NCBI GenBank assembly: GCA_016200225.1
Contig: JACQFD010000001.1
Coordinates: 167,115 to 231,114, forward strand
From: Planctomycetota bacterium
Lineage (GTDB): Bacteria; Planctomycetota; UBA1135; JACQFD01
Reading direction: 5' to 3'
Length of the DNA: 64,000 bases
The stretch's first letter is position 1, and every line of letters begins with the position of its first letter. Below the pieces are notes generated by a model that saw only the letters and a program-made list of their open reading frames with translations, was not told where the DNA came from and did no database searches. Below, one piece after another: positions 17,428 to 27,100 of this stretch. The position numbers and the translations under genes are program-made.

Positions 17428-19675
17428 GTTGCACGCTCGCTTCAGAGCCCGGTCCGCCGGTTGTTACAAATTGCGCCGAGTGAAGAAAGTAAATATTATG
17501 ATTCGGCGGAGCCGATTCGATCAGAAACTCTCCGCGTGAATCGGTCAAGACGGACGCAAACGCCAGCAAATTCTTAACATTTGGATTGGCCGACTTGAGC
17601 GCGGCATACACCGTCGTAGCGGGCACCGGCGATCCCTGCGCGTCATGCAACGAACCGCGGATCCGGACTCCGGGATTCAATGCGACTTCCACGCGTTTCT
17701 CGGGCCCGGATTCAACTGTAAATTCGGTCCCTCCGGCCAGATTGACCGATTCGCCGCCGGCCTCGGATTGTAAAATTACAATAACTTCATAGCGTCCTTG
17801 CCGCAGATTCAGCGTCGATTCGAAACAATCCGAGTCCGCGCCGCTTTTTCGCCCCAGAGCAGCCGTGTCGTCGCCATGAAAATCCCGCGGGAAGATCATC
17901 GCCACGGCGCGCGCGTTGCCGGCTTTGCGTCGGGAATTCGCCGAGAGTGTAATTTTACATTTCCGGAAGACATCATAATAAAGAGTGACGCGCTCCGTGC
18001 CGGGAATCTTGAACGATACCAATCCATCGCCCGAGGTTTTGACCTCGGGAATAGCCGTCAAAGACTCGAACCGCGGCGATTGTAAGAATCGCAACTGCCA
18101 GTCTCCGCCGCGAAGCCCGGTCATCGTGTAAGCGGCGTCCGCGCGCAACTCGACCGGAACGGACAGATTTTCCTCGCTCGGAACCTCGCGCGAAATATTG
18201 GAAAGCAGCGCGATCGTTGTCGGCGGCGGAACTCCGGCGAAGAGTTCCTTTGAATTTAATAATTCTCCGCTCGTACCGTCCCGATATTGCACCTCGACGG
18301 AAATCGCGAAACCTGCGGCGGCCGCGAGCGATCCCAAATCCTTCTTTTCGCCAGGCGCGAGTTCGAATTGAATATTCACGAAACGAAATTTATGATTATA
18401 ATCGAGCCACGCCGCCGTCAGTTCCTTCGTCCCCGGTTTCAGTCCTGTAAACAAGAAAGACCCGTCGCGGGCCGGAACGAGTTTTCTTTCCTCCTCGAAA
18501 ATAACGAGTCCGCTGTTGTCGGGATTCTTGTGCTTCGAGAATTGTCGATTGGAAACGATCAATTCCACGCGATGGCCCGTTTCGGAAGACGTGTCCGCGT
18601 CCGCGGCGCCCGCGAGGACTCCCGAAACCGACGTCGAGCTGTATACAGATACGGTTATTACTTTTCGCTCGCCCGGAAGAATCTCGAATGGTCCGGACAA
18701 CCGCGACGACTCGCCGATCGGGCCGGAGATCTGAAAGCCGTTTCGGACTTCAGTTATATTCGCTTCGGACGGCGGATTCATTTCCATTGAATGCGTCGAG
18801 GGCGCGCGCCAACGATAGCCTTCTCCCGGAGTGAGAGACTTCCAAAGCCACGATCCCGGCACGATCTCCTTCGGACGGCCGGGCGTCGCAAAGACCGTTT
18901 CGGGCTCCAATTTAAAGATTCCGTTCTGTTCCTTTCGCGCGACTCCGTACGCGAACGAAACGTCACTCATGTACGATTGGAATCGTGAATTGTGAATTTT
19001 TCGCCCGACGGCGAGATCGGAAAGGATGGAATCCCGCGCCCAATGGATTTGGATTCGCGGCCTGGCATCCGTTTCTCGCGCGGAAACGAGGCCGGGCTGA
19101 GTCGGCAACTGTATTAATGGCGCGGGAATGTCCGGGCTTGCCGTTCCATCTTCGTTTTGAAACGCGATCTTCAGTTCGCCGAGCGGTTGTAATATGATAT
19201 TATAATGATCGCCCTCGATCCGCACCGAACCGGCGCCGGATGCGTATCCGGGAGCGCTGCACGCGAACAATACCGTTTCAGGAATCGCGCGGGCGCGGAA
19301 TTGTAATACGCCTTCCAACAGCGGATCCCCGTCCTCGTGCCGCACGAATTCGCCGCCGTCCTCCCAGATTCCCGATTCGATCCGTTCCACGGGCGCTCCT
19401 GTGATCGCATCGAGAAACATAAATGTAACCAAAGCGCCGGCCGCCGCCTTCGCGTCCGCCCTGTCGATGCCGGCATCGGACCTCGCGGAATCGAGTTTGT
19501 TGTAGTGTTCGACCAGCGCGGATCGCGCATCGGTCGTTTCGGCGGGGACGCCCTCCCCGCCGGACGTGCCATTCGCGCCGCCGGTCGCGATCGTCGTCAA
19601 ATATAGATAAAGACCGCCGATGGCGATCATGAATACAATGAATCCGATCGCAAGCCGGCTTCGCGGATGTGGCAT
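17408..19675 (-). CDS. Membrane-anchored protein with carboxypeptidase-regulatory-like domains, function unknown
   Basis: 755 residues. An N-terminal basic stretch and one helix (IGFIVFMIAIGGLYLYLTT, about residues 9-27) anchor a large extracytoplasmic part. That part is mostly predicted beta and contains repeated signatures of transthyretin-like/carboxypeptidase-regulatory folds: VTFMFLDAITGAPVERI near residue 85, VPARDGSFLFTGLKPGTKEL near 410 and RGSLHDAQGSPVPATTVYA plus SRGEFLIES near 680-730. Such domains are structural or binding modules, not enzymes. The upstream gene ends 5 bases away, so the two exported proteins are probably cotranscribed. A similar but smaller protein lies at 34880-35710. 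Confidence 0.7.
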   Translation of the reverse strand: MPHPRSRLAIGFIVFMIAIGGLYLYLTTIATGGANGTSGGEGVPAETTDARSALVEHYNKLDSARSDAGIDRADAKAAAGALVTFMFLDAITGAPVERIESGIWEDGGEFVRHEDGDPLLEGVLQFRARAIPETVLFACSAPGYASGAGSVRIEGDHYNIILQPLGELKIAFQNEDGTASPDIPAPLIQLPTQPGLVSARETDARPRIQIHWARDSILSDLAVGRKIHNSRFQSYMSDVSFAYGVARKEQNGIFKLEPETVFATPGRPKEIVPGSWLWKSLTPGEGYRWRAPSTHSMEMNPPSEANITEVRNGFQISGPIGESSRLSGPFEILPGERKVITVSVYSSTSVSGVLAGAADADTSSETGHRVELIVSNRQFSKHKNPDNSGLVIFEEERKLVPARDGSFLFTGLKPGTKELTAAWLDYNHKFRFVNIQFELAPGEKKDLGSLAAAAGFAISVEVQYRDGTSGELLNSKELFAGVPPPTTIALLSNISREVPSEENLSVPVELRADAAYTMTGLRGGDWQLRFLQSPRFESLTAIPEVKTSGDGLVSFKIPGTERVTLYYDVFRKCKITLSANSRRKAGNARAVAMIFPRDFHGDDTAALGRKSGADSDCFESTLNLRQGRYEVIVILQSEAGGESVNLAGGTEFTVESGPEKRVEVALNPGVRIRGSLHDAQGSPVPATTVYAALKSANPNVKNLLAFASVLTDSRGEFLIESAPPNHNIYFLHSAQFVTTGGPGSEASVQLIRSEK

Positions 19676-19680
19676 TTTAG

Positions 19681-20613
19681 TTAAATCTCCAACAATTGAA
19701 ACGAAACGGTCGTGTAAAATCCGTCGAGTTTCGTCGTCGCTTCCGCTTGCGTAATGAATGGAAGCAACAGTGCCTGCAGGGTTCCGGCCGCCGATCCCGC
19801 GAACGACGTCAGAAATCCTGTCAGGTACTGCAGCGTGGGCACTGCGATGATCGAATTCGCGCGCACGTTTACTTTTCCAACGCTCGTGAATGTATGTGAA
19901 TAATGCTCGGTCTGTTTATCGAAATAAACCGGACCCTTTTGTAAATGATCCTGAAATTCACCCATTCCCGTTCCAAGATACACGGGAACCTGAACGGAGC
20001 CGATCACGCCGCCGATCGTTATCGTTCCTACCTGTTGCAAAGCCGTGGCATTGGCCGCAGTTTCGGTCAAATCGAAGTTGCCGAGTTCCGGACTCGCGTA
20101 TTGTAAGGATCCTTGGATATCCGCCGCCGAACTCGGTTGCTTTAAATTGATATCGCTTTCCATCCTCGCCGCGAGGATGACTTCGACTTCGCCGTGTTTC
20201 GGCGGCTTGTGAATCCACAATTGAAAGAATACACCGGTCGCGCCGTCGCCCGCCGCGATGCCCTGAAGGATCGCATCGCATTTCGCGGATCCGATTTCGG
20301 AGACCGCCCAAGCCTGAGAGTTAATTTCAACATTTGCGGCGCAGCCGATGACCGTTGGATTGGATACAACATGTTGGGGAACATACGACCGTTCGCGCAA
20401 TTCCCATCCGGCAAACGCTGGCGTCGCGGAGAACGCCGCCATAAACAATCCCAAAGCCGATTTTTGTAGTATTCGCTCGCGGCGGCCGCGTTCACAGCCG
20501 CGTTCGCGCTCCGGGCGCGCAGCCGATTGTGATATTACAGCCAACTCTCGCGTCGACATTACTCTTAAGTTCGCCAACGACTTCAATTTGGAAAGAAAAG
20601 GAATATTCCTCAT
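19681..20613 (-). CDS. Exported protein of unknown function with long basic N-region
   Basis: 310 residues from the ATG at 20613, chosen because GGAGGT stands six bases upstream (20618-20623). About 45 hydrophilic residues precede a signal-like segment, GRRERILQKSALGLFMAAF followed by SATPAFAG, which looks like a cleavable signal; the paired arginines loosely resemble a Tat motif but lack the +2 Phe. The mature part is beta-rich with no family I recognise (for example VGTITIGGVIGSVQVPVYLG). It ends 5 bases before the anchored 755-residue protein, with which it may function. A further in-frame ATG at 20559 would shorten the N-region. Confidence 0.6.
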   Translation of the reverse strand: MRNIPFLSKLKSLANLRVMSTRELAVISQSAARPERERGCERGRRERILQKSALGLFMAAFSATPAFAGWELRERSYVPQHVVSNPTVIGCAANVEINSQAWAVSEIGSAKCDAILQGIAAGDGATGVFFQLWIHKPPKHGEVEVILAARMESDINLKQPSSAADIQGSLQYASPELGNFDLTETAANATALQQVGTITIGGVIGSVQVPVYLGTGMGEFQDHLQKGPVYFDKQTEHYSHTFTSVGKVNVRANSIIAVPTLQYLTGFLTSFAGSAAGTLQALLLPFITQAEATTKLDGFYTTVSFQLLEI

Positions 20614-20617
20614 CGCT

Positions 20618-20623
20618 ACCTCC
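20618..20623 (-). promoter_or_regulatory. Shine-Dalgarno that fixes the start at 20613
   Basis: GGAGGT on the minus strand, four bases clear of the ATG at 20613. The longer in-frame start at 20685 has no comparable site. Clear Shine-Dalgarno sequences are not universal in this window, which makes this one informative. Confidence 0.7.
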
Positions 20624-21003
20624 AATTGCGGCGCCTGCCGCAATTCAATAATAAACAGCGCACCTCCCGGCATCCGGATATCCATTGGAACAGTTCCGCC
20701 GCAAAAGGGGCCGCCGATCGCCAGCTGTCGCCGATCGCCAGCTGTCGCAGCGGGCCGCCTGAGGAGTGACCGGGCAGTGCCCGCCTGAACATTGCAAAAC
20801 GCGCCAAGGACGTCCGTCCGGGAAAATGTCGCCGTTCAATGAGAACGCAATTCCCGGCGCGTGTTGGGCGGCGACGATGCCGCGACCGTCGCGAGCACCG
20901 GTCGCAACTGGCGAAACGGCGGGGGGTTGTATATAATTATTCGAACCCAACCCATTGGCGGATGTGACAATTCTGTCGCGCGAAACCGCGTCCTTTGTGT
21001 CAC
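20624..21003. other. Divergent intergenic region with a 17-bp tandem duplication
   Basis: About 380 bases between the exported-protein gene (minus) and the radical SAM gene (plus). It must contain both promoters, but I see no clear hexamers. CCGATCGCCAGCTGTCG occurs twice back to back at 20714-20730 and 20731-20747. A TATATAATTATT stretch near 20928-20940 is the most A/T-rich part and might be a promoter for the plus-strand gene. Confidence 0.45.
20714..20747. repeat. 17-bp perfect tandem duplication
   Basis: Two adjacent identical copies of CCGATCGCCAGCTGTCG. The unit contains CAGCTG and CGATCG palindromes. It may be a slippage product or a paired protein-binding site upstream of the minus-strand gene; sequence alone does not decide. 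Confidence 0.8.
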
Positions 21004-23088
21004 ATGCGCCGCGCCATTGCCTTGAACGTACTCTTCTTACAAATAGCCGCTCCGACCTTTGAGCCGCGCGATCACCGGTCCAACGTGCCGCTCGCCGCGG
21101 GCAACCTCGCGTCCTTCGCCAATGCAAGATTCGCGCAGGGTCCGGCGCGTACGACCATTCTCGACCGCGATCTGCTCGACCGGGCGGGCGACGCCGCGCT
21201 GGTCGACGCCGTCCTTCGGCACGCGCCCGACGTTCTCGCGGCGACGCTCTATTGCTGGTCTTCGCATCGAACATTAAATATTCTCGCGCGCATTCGCGCC
21301 GCGCGCCCCGGATTGTTAACGATCGTCGGCGGTCCCGAAGTTGACAAAGGCAACGATTTTCTGACGCGATTCGCGGGCGCGGCCTTCGACGCCGCCGCGA
21401 GCGGCGAGGGCGAGGAATTATTTGTAGAATTTCTCGAAGCGGCGCTCGCGGGGCGCCCGTTGGATACAATTGCAGGACTCGGCGTCGTGCGCGCGCCCGG
21501 AACGATGCAATGGGCGCCGCCGCGCGCGCCGGTGAACGATTTGTCGGCGCTGCCGTCGCCATATTTAACGAAAACCGTGCCGCTGGCCGAGGGCGGAATA
21601 CAACATGTAGAAACCGCGCGCGGCTGCGTGTTCGAATGCGATTTTTGTTTTTATCACGCCGATTTTCGGAAGGTCCGTTCGTTTCCGAGGAAGCGCGTCG
21701 CCGCCGAAATCCGCCACGCGCTCGATGCCAACGTTTCGGATCTATATCTTATGGATCCTACATTTAACGGCCACTCGGGCTATCGCGAAACGCTCCGCGC
21801 GCTGCGGCCTGAATTGTTACATCGCAAGGCTTCGGTACACACGGAACTCCGCGCCGAACCGATGAATGTTACCAATGTTCGCGAACTCTCGGATTCGGGC
21901 ATCACGAGCGTCGAAGTCGGATTGCAAACAATCACGCCCGCTTCGTTACAATCGGTCGGGCGCATTTTCGAGCGCGAACGCTTCGCATCCGGCTGCCGCG
22001 CGCTGCTAAACGGCGGCATCGCCGTCGAAATTGGTACGATCATCGGCCTTCCGAACGACACGCGCGCCGGCATCCGCGAAACTTTCGAATATGCAAAAAA
22101 CGAATGCGGCGAAGACGCGCTGACGGTTCCATTTATATTATCACTTTTGCCGGCAACCGTGCTTCGCGAGCGCGCCGCCGCCATGGGCCTCCGTTATCGT
22201 TTATATCCTCCGTACACGCTCCTCGAGTCGCCGACGTTCGCCGAAGACGACATCCGCGGCGCGCTCGAAGATTATGAGAATATTCACGAACGCGAACTGG
22301 ACGCGATCACGCCTGTCCGCTGCGTCGAATCCGGGTACGCGTGCGGCGCGCGAAAGGATACTATTCCGCGGACGCGGATCGGCGACGCCGAATTATTACG
22401 TCGAATCATTGTAAATTGCGACGCCGTCGATCCGGCGCAATTGTCGTCGTCCGCGCGCGAACTCGCGGGCCGCGTCGAATCGACGGTCGCGGTGATTTTT
22501 CGTAATATTTATAAAAAGGCGGACGACCCCTCGGCGCTCGTCTCGTTAATTTTATCCTTTCTCCGCCCGCTGCGCGACGCGAATCCGCACGGTCTTCTCG
22601 AAGCGATCGTCGAACTCGACCCCCGCGCGGACGGCGTCGCCATCGCGCGCGCCGTCCGCGCCGGCCTGCCTCCCGTCGAGGGACATTACTTAAACGAACA
22701 TTTACGTTACATGATGCCCGAAAGCGCGGACATATCGATGCGCATTATTATATCATTACCGTTGTCCGCGTATGAAGACTGGGGCGCCGCCATCGCGCAA
22801 TGGATGCCCGTGATCTGGCGCATCGATGACATCGGTGGCGCACGCGAATTGAAGTCATTGTTCGAGGGTCCCGGTTCCGTCGGAACATTATTATTCACCG
22901 GCGAATTCGAAGGTTCGGTCGCCGACGCCGCCGCGCTCGCGGGCGACGACGCGGCCGATCTCCGGTTCGCGGACGCGCGCGCGCAGCGCGACCTCGACGC
23001 GATCGCGGGGGTGCCCGCGTTTCCGCCCGAAACGGTAGCGATCCTCGGCGGGGGCGGCCGCATTGCCGCCATTCAGAGCGGCTTATAA
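21004..23088 (+). CDS. B12-binding-domain radical SAM protein, substrate unknown
   Basis: 694 residues from the ATG at 21004 (a TTG three codons earlier is possible). The first ~185 residues look like a cobalamin-binding domain (VLFLQIAAPTFEPR; LAATLYCWSSHRTLNILARI; TIVGGPEVDKG). The radical SAM core follows with the cluster motif CVFECDFC near residues 207-214 in ETARGCVFECDFCFYHADF, then DLYLMDPTFNG, VEVGLQTITPASLQ and IGTIIGLPNDT. A C-terminal ~270-residue region is unassigned. Family members methylate or rearrange unactivated carbons in lipids, cofactors and natural products; nothing nearby names the substrate. It stands alone, divergent from the exported-protein genes. Confidence 0.85.
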   Translation: MRRAIALNVLFLQIAAPTFEPRDHRSNVPLAAGNLASFANARFAQGPARTTILDRDLLDRAGDAALVDAVLRHAPDVLAATLYCWSSHRTLNILARIRAARPGLLTIVGGPEVDKGNDFLTRFAGAAFDAAASGEGEELFVEFLEAALAGRPLDTIAGLGVVRAPGTMQWAPPRAPVNDLSALPSPYLTKTVPLAEGGIQHVETARGCVFECDFCFYHADFRKVRSFPRKRVAAEIRHALDANVSDLYLMDPTFNGHSGYRETLRALRPELLHRKASVHTELRAEPMNVTNVRELSDSGITSVEVGLQTITPASLQSVGRIFERERFASGCRALLNGGIAVEIGTIIGLPNDTRAGIRETFEYAKNECGEDALTVPFILSLLPATVLRERAAAMGLRYRLYPPYTLLESPTFAEDDIRGALEDYENIHERELDAITPVRCVESGYACGARKDTIPRTRIGDAELLRRIIVNCDAVDPAQLSSSARELAGRVESTVAVIFRNIYKKADDPSALVSLILSFLRPLRDANPHGLLEAIVELDPRADGVAIARAVRAGLPPVEGHYLNEHLRYMMPESADISMRIIISLPLSAYEDWGAAIAQWMPVIWRIDDIGGARELKSLFEGPGSVGTLLFTGEFEGSVADAAALAGDDAADLRFADARAQRDLDAIAGVPAFPPETVAILGGGGRIAAIQSGL

Positions 23089-23150
23089 TCGGTCGGGTTC
23101 CGCGGGATCGGGAAATCTCGGTCAAGTCCGTCCGACCGCGCGCCCGAAGA

Positions 23151-23177
23151 AGGGGTGAGATACCCGTATCTCCCCTT
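23151..23177 (+). terminator. Strong hairpin after the radical SAM gene, no T-run
   Basis: AGGGG-T-GAGATAC-CC-GTATCTC-CCCTT folds into a stem of about 11-12 pairs with one bulged T and a minimal loop. It lies 62 bases after the stop at 23088 and 29 bases before the next gene. No run of T follows, so it may be a processing or regulatory structure instead of a factor-independent terminator. Confidence 0.4.
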
Positions 23178-23205
23178 GTGATCCGCGGAAGTCCGCGGCG
23201 CGAAC

Positions 23206-24138
23206 ATGAAGCTCCTCACTACTTTTGTTTTTATTGTATTCGCCGCCCCGTCGTTCGGGCAGGACGTTCCGGAGAAGTCGACCGACTCGATCTGGAGAAA
23301 TGATATATTACTGAAAGCGCTGACGTCGGTGAAGCCGCACACACTCACGGACTTGCGCGCCAGGCCGGACGCATATCGCAGCCTCCCCGTGCAGATGGAT
23401 ATTCAATTTCACGATACGCGCAAGGGCGGCAATCCGTTCTTTACGAGATTCTCCGACGAAAATTATCTGTGTTTCTCCGCCTGGGGCGCCGAGCAGCCGC
23501 TCTGGGATCAGAATGAATATCAAAAGGATTTTAGTTTTCTTTTCGTCGACCGCAACGCGCCGGAATTCCGCACGCTTCTCGAAGCTAAAGTTTATCAGCG
23601 CCTCCGCGTCTCGGGAGTCGCGCGCGACGTGTTCCGCGGGATTCCTTATATTGAAATTATCAAGGCCGAGGCGCTCGACGACGGCATGAGCGCGGCCGCG
23701 ATCACGCATGCCGCAAAAGCTCGCAAATTATCGATGCAGGGCGACACGCCGGGCGCCGTCGCCGAATTCGAACGCGCGCTCCGCGGCGCGATGCCCGCCA
23801 TTTCCGAGGCGCAAATGCGCATCGATCTCGCGCAGGTTTATTTGCAACGCCGCGAGCGCGACAATGCGATTACACAATTGGACCAAGCGAAGAAACTGCA
23901 GCCAAAGGACGCGAGTCTCGCGAAATCCATCGATAAAATTAAGGATACGCCGCTCGATCAGTTAAAAATTGAGGGCTTGCGCGAGGTGCCCGCCGAATTG
24001 AAAGATCCGCGACAGGAATCGGCGGCTTCGCGGCCGGCGGCCGGCGTCAAAGAGGCTTCCGGTTCGATCAAGGAAGCGCCGAAAACGCCAGTCGCCGACC
24101 CCGCGGCCGAAAAGAAAATTACAAATCCGGATAAGTAA
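23206..24138 (+). CDS. Secreted protein with probable TPR-like repeat region, function unknown
   Basis: 310 residues starting with a clean signal peptide, MKLLTTFVFIVFAAPSFGQ. Residues 40-150 form a mixed domain (RSLPVQMDIQFHD; YQRLRVSGVARD) resembling an OB- or nucleic-acid-like beta domain, though I cannot name it. Residues about 165-260 are helical with TPR spacing (KARKLSMQGDTPGAVAEFER; AQVYLQRRERDNAITQLDQA). The C-terminal 50 residues are a Pro/Ala/Lys-rich tail. The gene ends 18 bases before the hybrid kinase-like gene, so a sensory partnership is possible but unproven. Confidence 0.7.
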   Translation: MKLLTTFVFIVFAAPSFGQDVPEKSTDSIWRNDILLKALTSVKPHTLTDLRARPDAYRSLPVQMDIQFHDTRKGGNPFFTRFSDENYLCFSAWGAEQPLWDQNEYQKDFSFLFVDRNAPEFRTLLEAKVYQRLRVSGVARDVFRGIPYIEIIKAEALDDGMSAAAITHAAKARKLSMQGDTPGAVAEFERALRGAMPAISEAQMRIDLAQVYLQRRERDNAITQLDQAKKLQPKDASLAKSIDKIKDTPLDQLKIEGLREVPAELKDPRQESAASRPAAGVKEASGSIKEAPKTPVADPAAEKKITNPDK

Positions 24139-24156
24139 ACTCCACGGAGTTCCGCG

Positions 24157-27100
24157 ATGTCCGCGGACAAAGATCATCATAAGACGGCGCCGCCGAAAAC
24201 CGCGCCGAAAAACAGCGCGCGGATGAAGTCCGCGCTGCTTGTTTACAGAGGTTTGGGTCCGAAACCCGTCTCCGCCGCGGTCGTGATGATCCTAATCATC
24301 GGATTCGGGTCTTCGCTTTGGTTATTTAAACAAAAACGCGCGGAAGTTTACAATACGCGGCTCGAGAAATTCCAGGTCGAGGCGGAGTCGCTCGCCGCCG
24401 AGTGCCAGGATCATGTGCAGATTCTCGATCTGACGCTCGCCGAGATTCAGACGGCGTTCATCATAAATTATAATATCGATCTCGCGCGATGGCGCGCCAT
24501 CGCCGCGAGCGTTTCGGCTTCGCGCCAGCGCAGAGTGTCGATCGCCGTTTCCGGTTTTATTACAAATGTCGGCATCGGCGGCGACGTCGAGTTTCTCGCC
24601 GGCGCGCGCATGTCGGGACAGCCGAATTTTAAGATTACGCCGCAGGAGAGCGATTCGGAGCGCGCGATCGTACAATATAATTATCCGGATCCCAGTCCGT
24701 TCGTGGCGCCGGGACAGGATTTCGGCGTCGATCCGGAGTGGTGGGACGCGCTCCGAACGGCCCGCGACACGGGCGCCACGACGTCGCTCTGGCATCGCCT
24801 TCCCGATACGAACGAACCATTCATTACAATGATCCAGCCCGTTTTCCGCGAACGCGCGGGCGGCGCGGACGCGCCCGCGTCGCGGGTGTGCGCGGGCTGG
24901 GTGTTCCTGACGTGGAATTCGCGGGAGTTCCTCGCGGATATCGTCGATCGATCCAGAAAACCGTTTATTGCTTATCTGGCGCATGATACATATCCGCGTC
25001 CGTCGTGGGACGGCATCGAAACGGGCGCGCTTTCCACTTCACGCCATTTGACGATTGGCGATCAGCGTTGGATTCTTTGGATTTCGGATGCCGACTCGAT
25101 CGTCGAAACGGCGGCGAGCCTGGCGCCATACTTAATGTTACTTATCGGTTCGGCGGCGACGGCTTCGCTCGCCATCGTTATTATCTATCTATTCAAGCGC
25201 CACGAGGCGCTTCAACGCCGTTTCATCGAACAGGCGGACGCGACGCGAAACGCAAGTCTACAAAAACGCGCGATGTCGCTGATGGCCACGGCCACCGACA
25301 ACGGCGTACTCATTACCGATCCTTCCGGAATTGTATTATGGGCCAACGAAGGATTCGAAAGAATCACCGGGATTTCGAGAGCGGAAATCATATCGAAACA
25401 TTCGAGCATATTTACGATCGGGGCCGATGCCGGACCCGACGGCGCGGACGAATTCAAAAGAAAACTTGAGACCGGAAAATACATTCATTCGGAACTGACC
25501 GGCAAGCGGAAGGACGGCGAGACCTATTGGGTCGAATGCGAGGTCCATCCGATTTGTAATAAATCCGGAGAAATTACAAATTGTCTGGTCATACAACGGG
25601 ATATCACCGATCGTAAACGCGTGCACGAAGAACTCGAGCGCGCGCGCGAAATCGCGGTTTGCAACGCCGAATTGCGCACGCAATTTCTCGACAATCTGAC
25701 GCGCGAACTTCGAACGCACCTCACAGGCGTCATCGGCATGAGTAAAATGCTGCTCGACACGGAACTCGCGGCCGAACAGCGCGAATTTGTACAAACCGTG
25801 CGGCGTTCCGGCGGCGCCCTCGAGAAAATCCTCGACGAGATTCACGATCTTTCGCGCATCGAAGCCGGATCGCTCGTGCTCGAGCGATTACAATTCGATC
25901 CGCGCGAATTGTTAGAAGACATGGTCGAGATTTACGCGGAAGAAGCCGGCATGCGCGGTCTCGAACTCGTGTCGTCCGTCCGCCCGCGCGTGCCGCGTCA
26001 AGTCGTCGGCGATCCGGCGCGCGTCCGGCAGGTGCTCGCCAATCTAATCGATAATGCGATCAAATTTACAGATGTCGGCGATATAACCGTTCGAATCGAC
26101 CTCTGCGAGGAACCTACAAATCCAATTCAAAGACTTCGTTTCACGGTTTCCGACACGGGCACGGGAATCTCGGCGGAGGACTGCCGGAATTTATTTCAAC
26201 CGTTCGTGCGGGGATCGAACGCGGCGTCGCGCGGAATCCGCGGACCCGCCCTTGGTCTCGCGGTTTCGCGGCGGATCGCCGCGCGCATGGACGGCAATCT
26301 CACCGTCGAAAGCACGATTGGAAAGGGAAGTACGTTTGCATTCGAATTCCCGTGCGATGTATCCAATGAGGAGCCCGAAGTCCCGCGGGCGGAATTTTCG
26401 GGAAAGCGCATCTACGTCGCCGACGACCATCCCGAATCGCGCGCGAACATTGTCGAATTGTTGCGTTCATGGGGCGCCGAAGTCACCGAGGCGCCGAGTA
26501 GTCTCGTGGCCATCGGTATGCTCACCGAACGGATGGCCCGCAAGGAGACGTGGGACGCCATTCTTATCGATCAGGAAATGCCGGTGGTCGACGGGGCAAC
26601 CTTCGTGAAGGCCATTCGGGAAGAGATAGGTAATATTACCATTCCGATCATTTTCATGAGCATGTTCGCCGACCGAATTCAGGCCGAGGAGCGGGCGCGG
26701 TTCGGCCGACACATTCTCCTTTCAAAACCGGTGCGTTCGAGTCGATTACATGAGTCGGTTCGCAGAGCGCTTTCGGGCGAAAATATGGAATTGAAGTCTG
26801 CGAATGCGCCCGAGTCGGCGTCGGCGCGTCAGGCGGCCAACGTCGTCGCGGAACACAATGGACGACGTCATGCGCTGATTGTCGAAGACGATGCCGTTTG
26901 CCAAAAAGTGGCGATGGCATTGCTTAAGAAACTCGGTTGGACGGTCGAAACCGCGCGAAACGGCATCGAAGGTGTAAAGATGGCGGCGGAGAATCGCTTC
27001 GATATGATTCTTATGGATTGTCAAATGCCCGAAATGGATGGATTTGAAGCAACCGCCGCCATTCGACAAGCCGAACCGCCGAACCGCCATGTTCCAATTC

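Noticed and set aside
20645..21562. 305-codon minus-strand frame across the 20624-21003 gap
   Set aside because: Most of it is antisense to the radical SAM gene and its composition is Arg/Ala-rich, typical of chance frames in GC-rich DNA.
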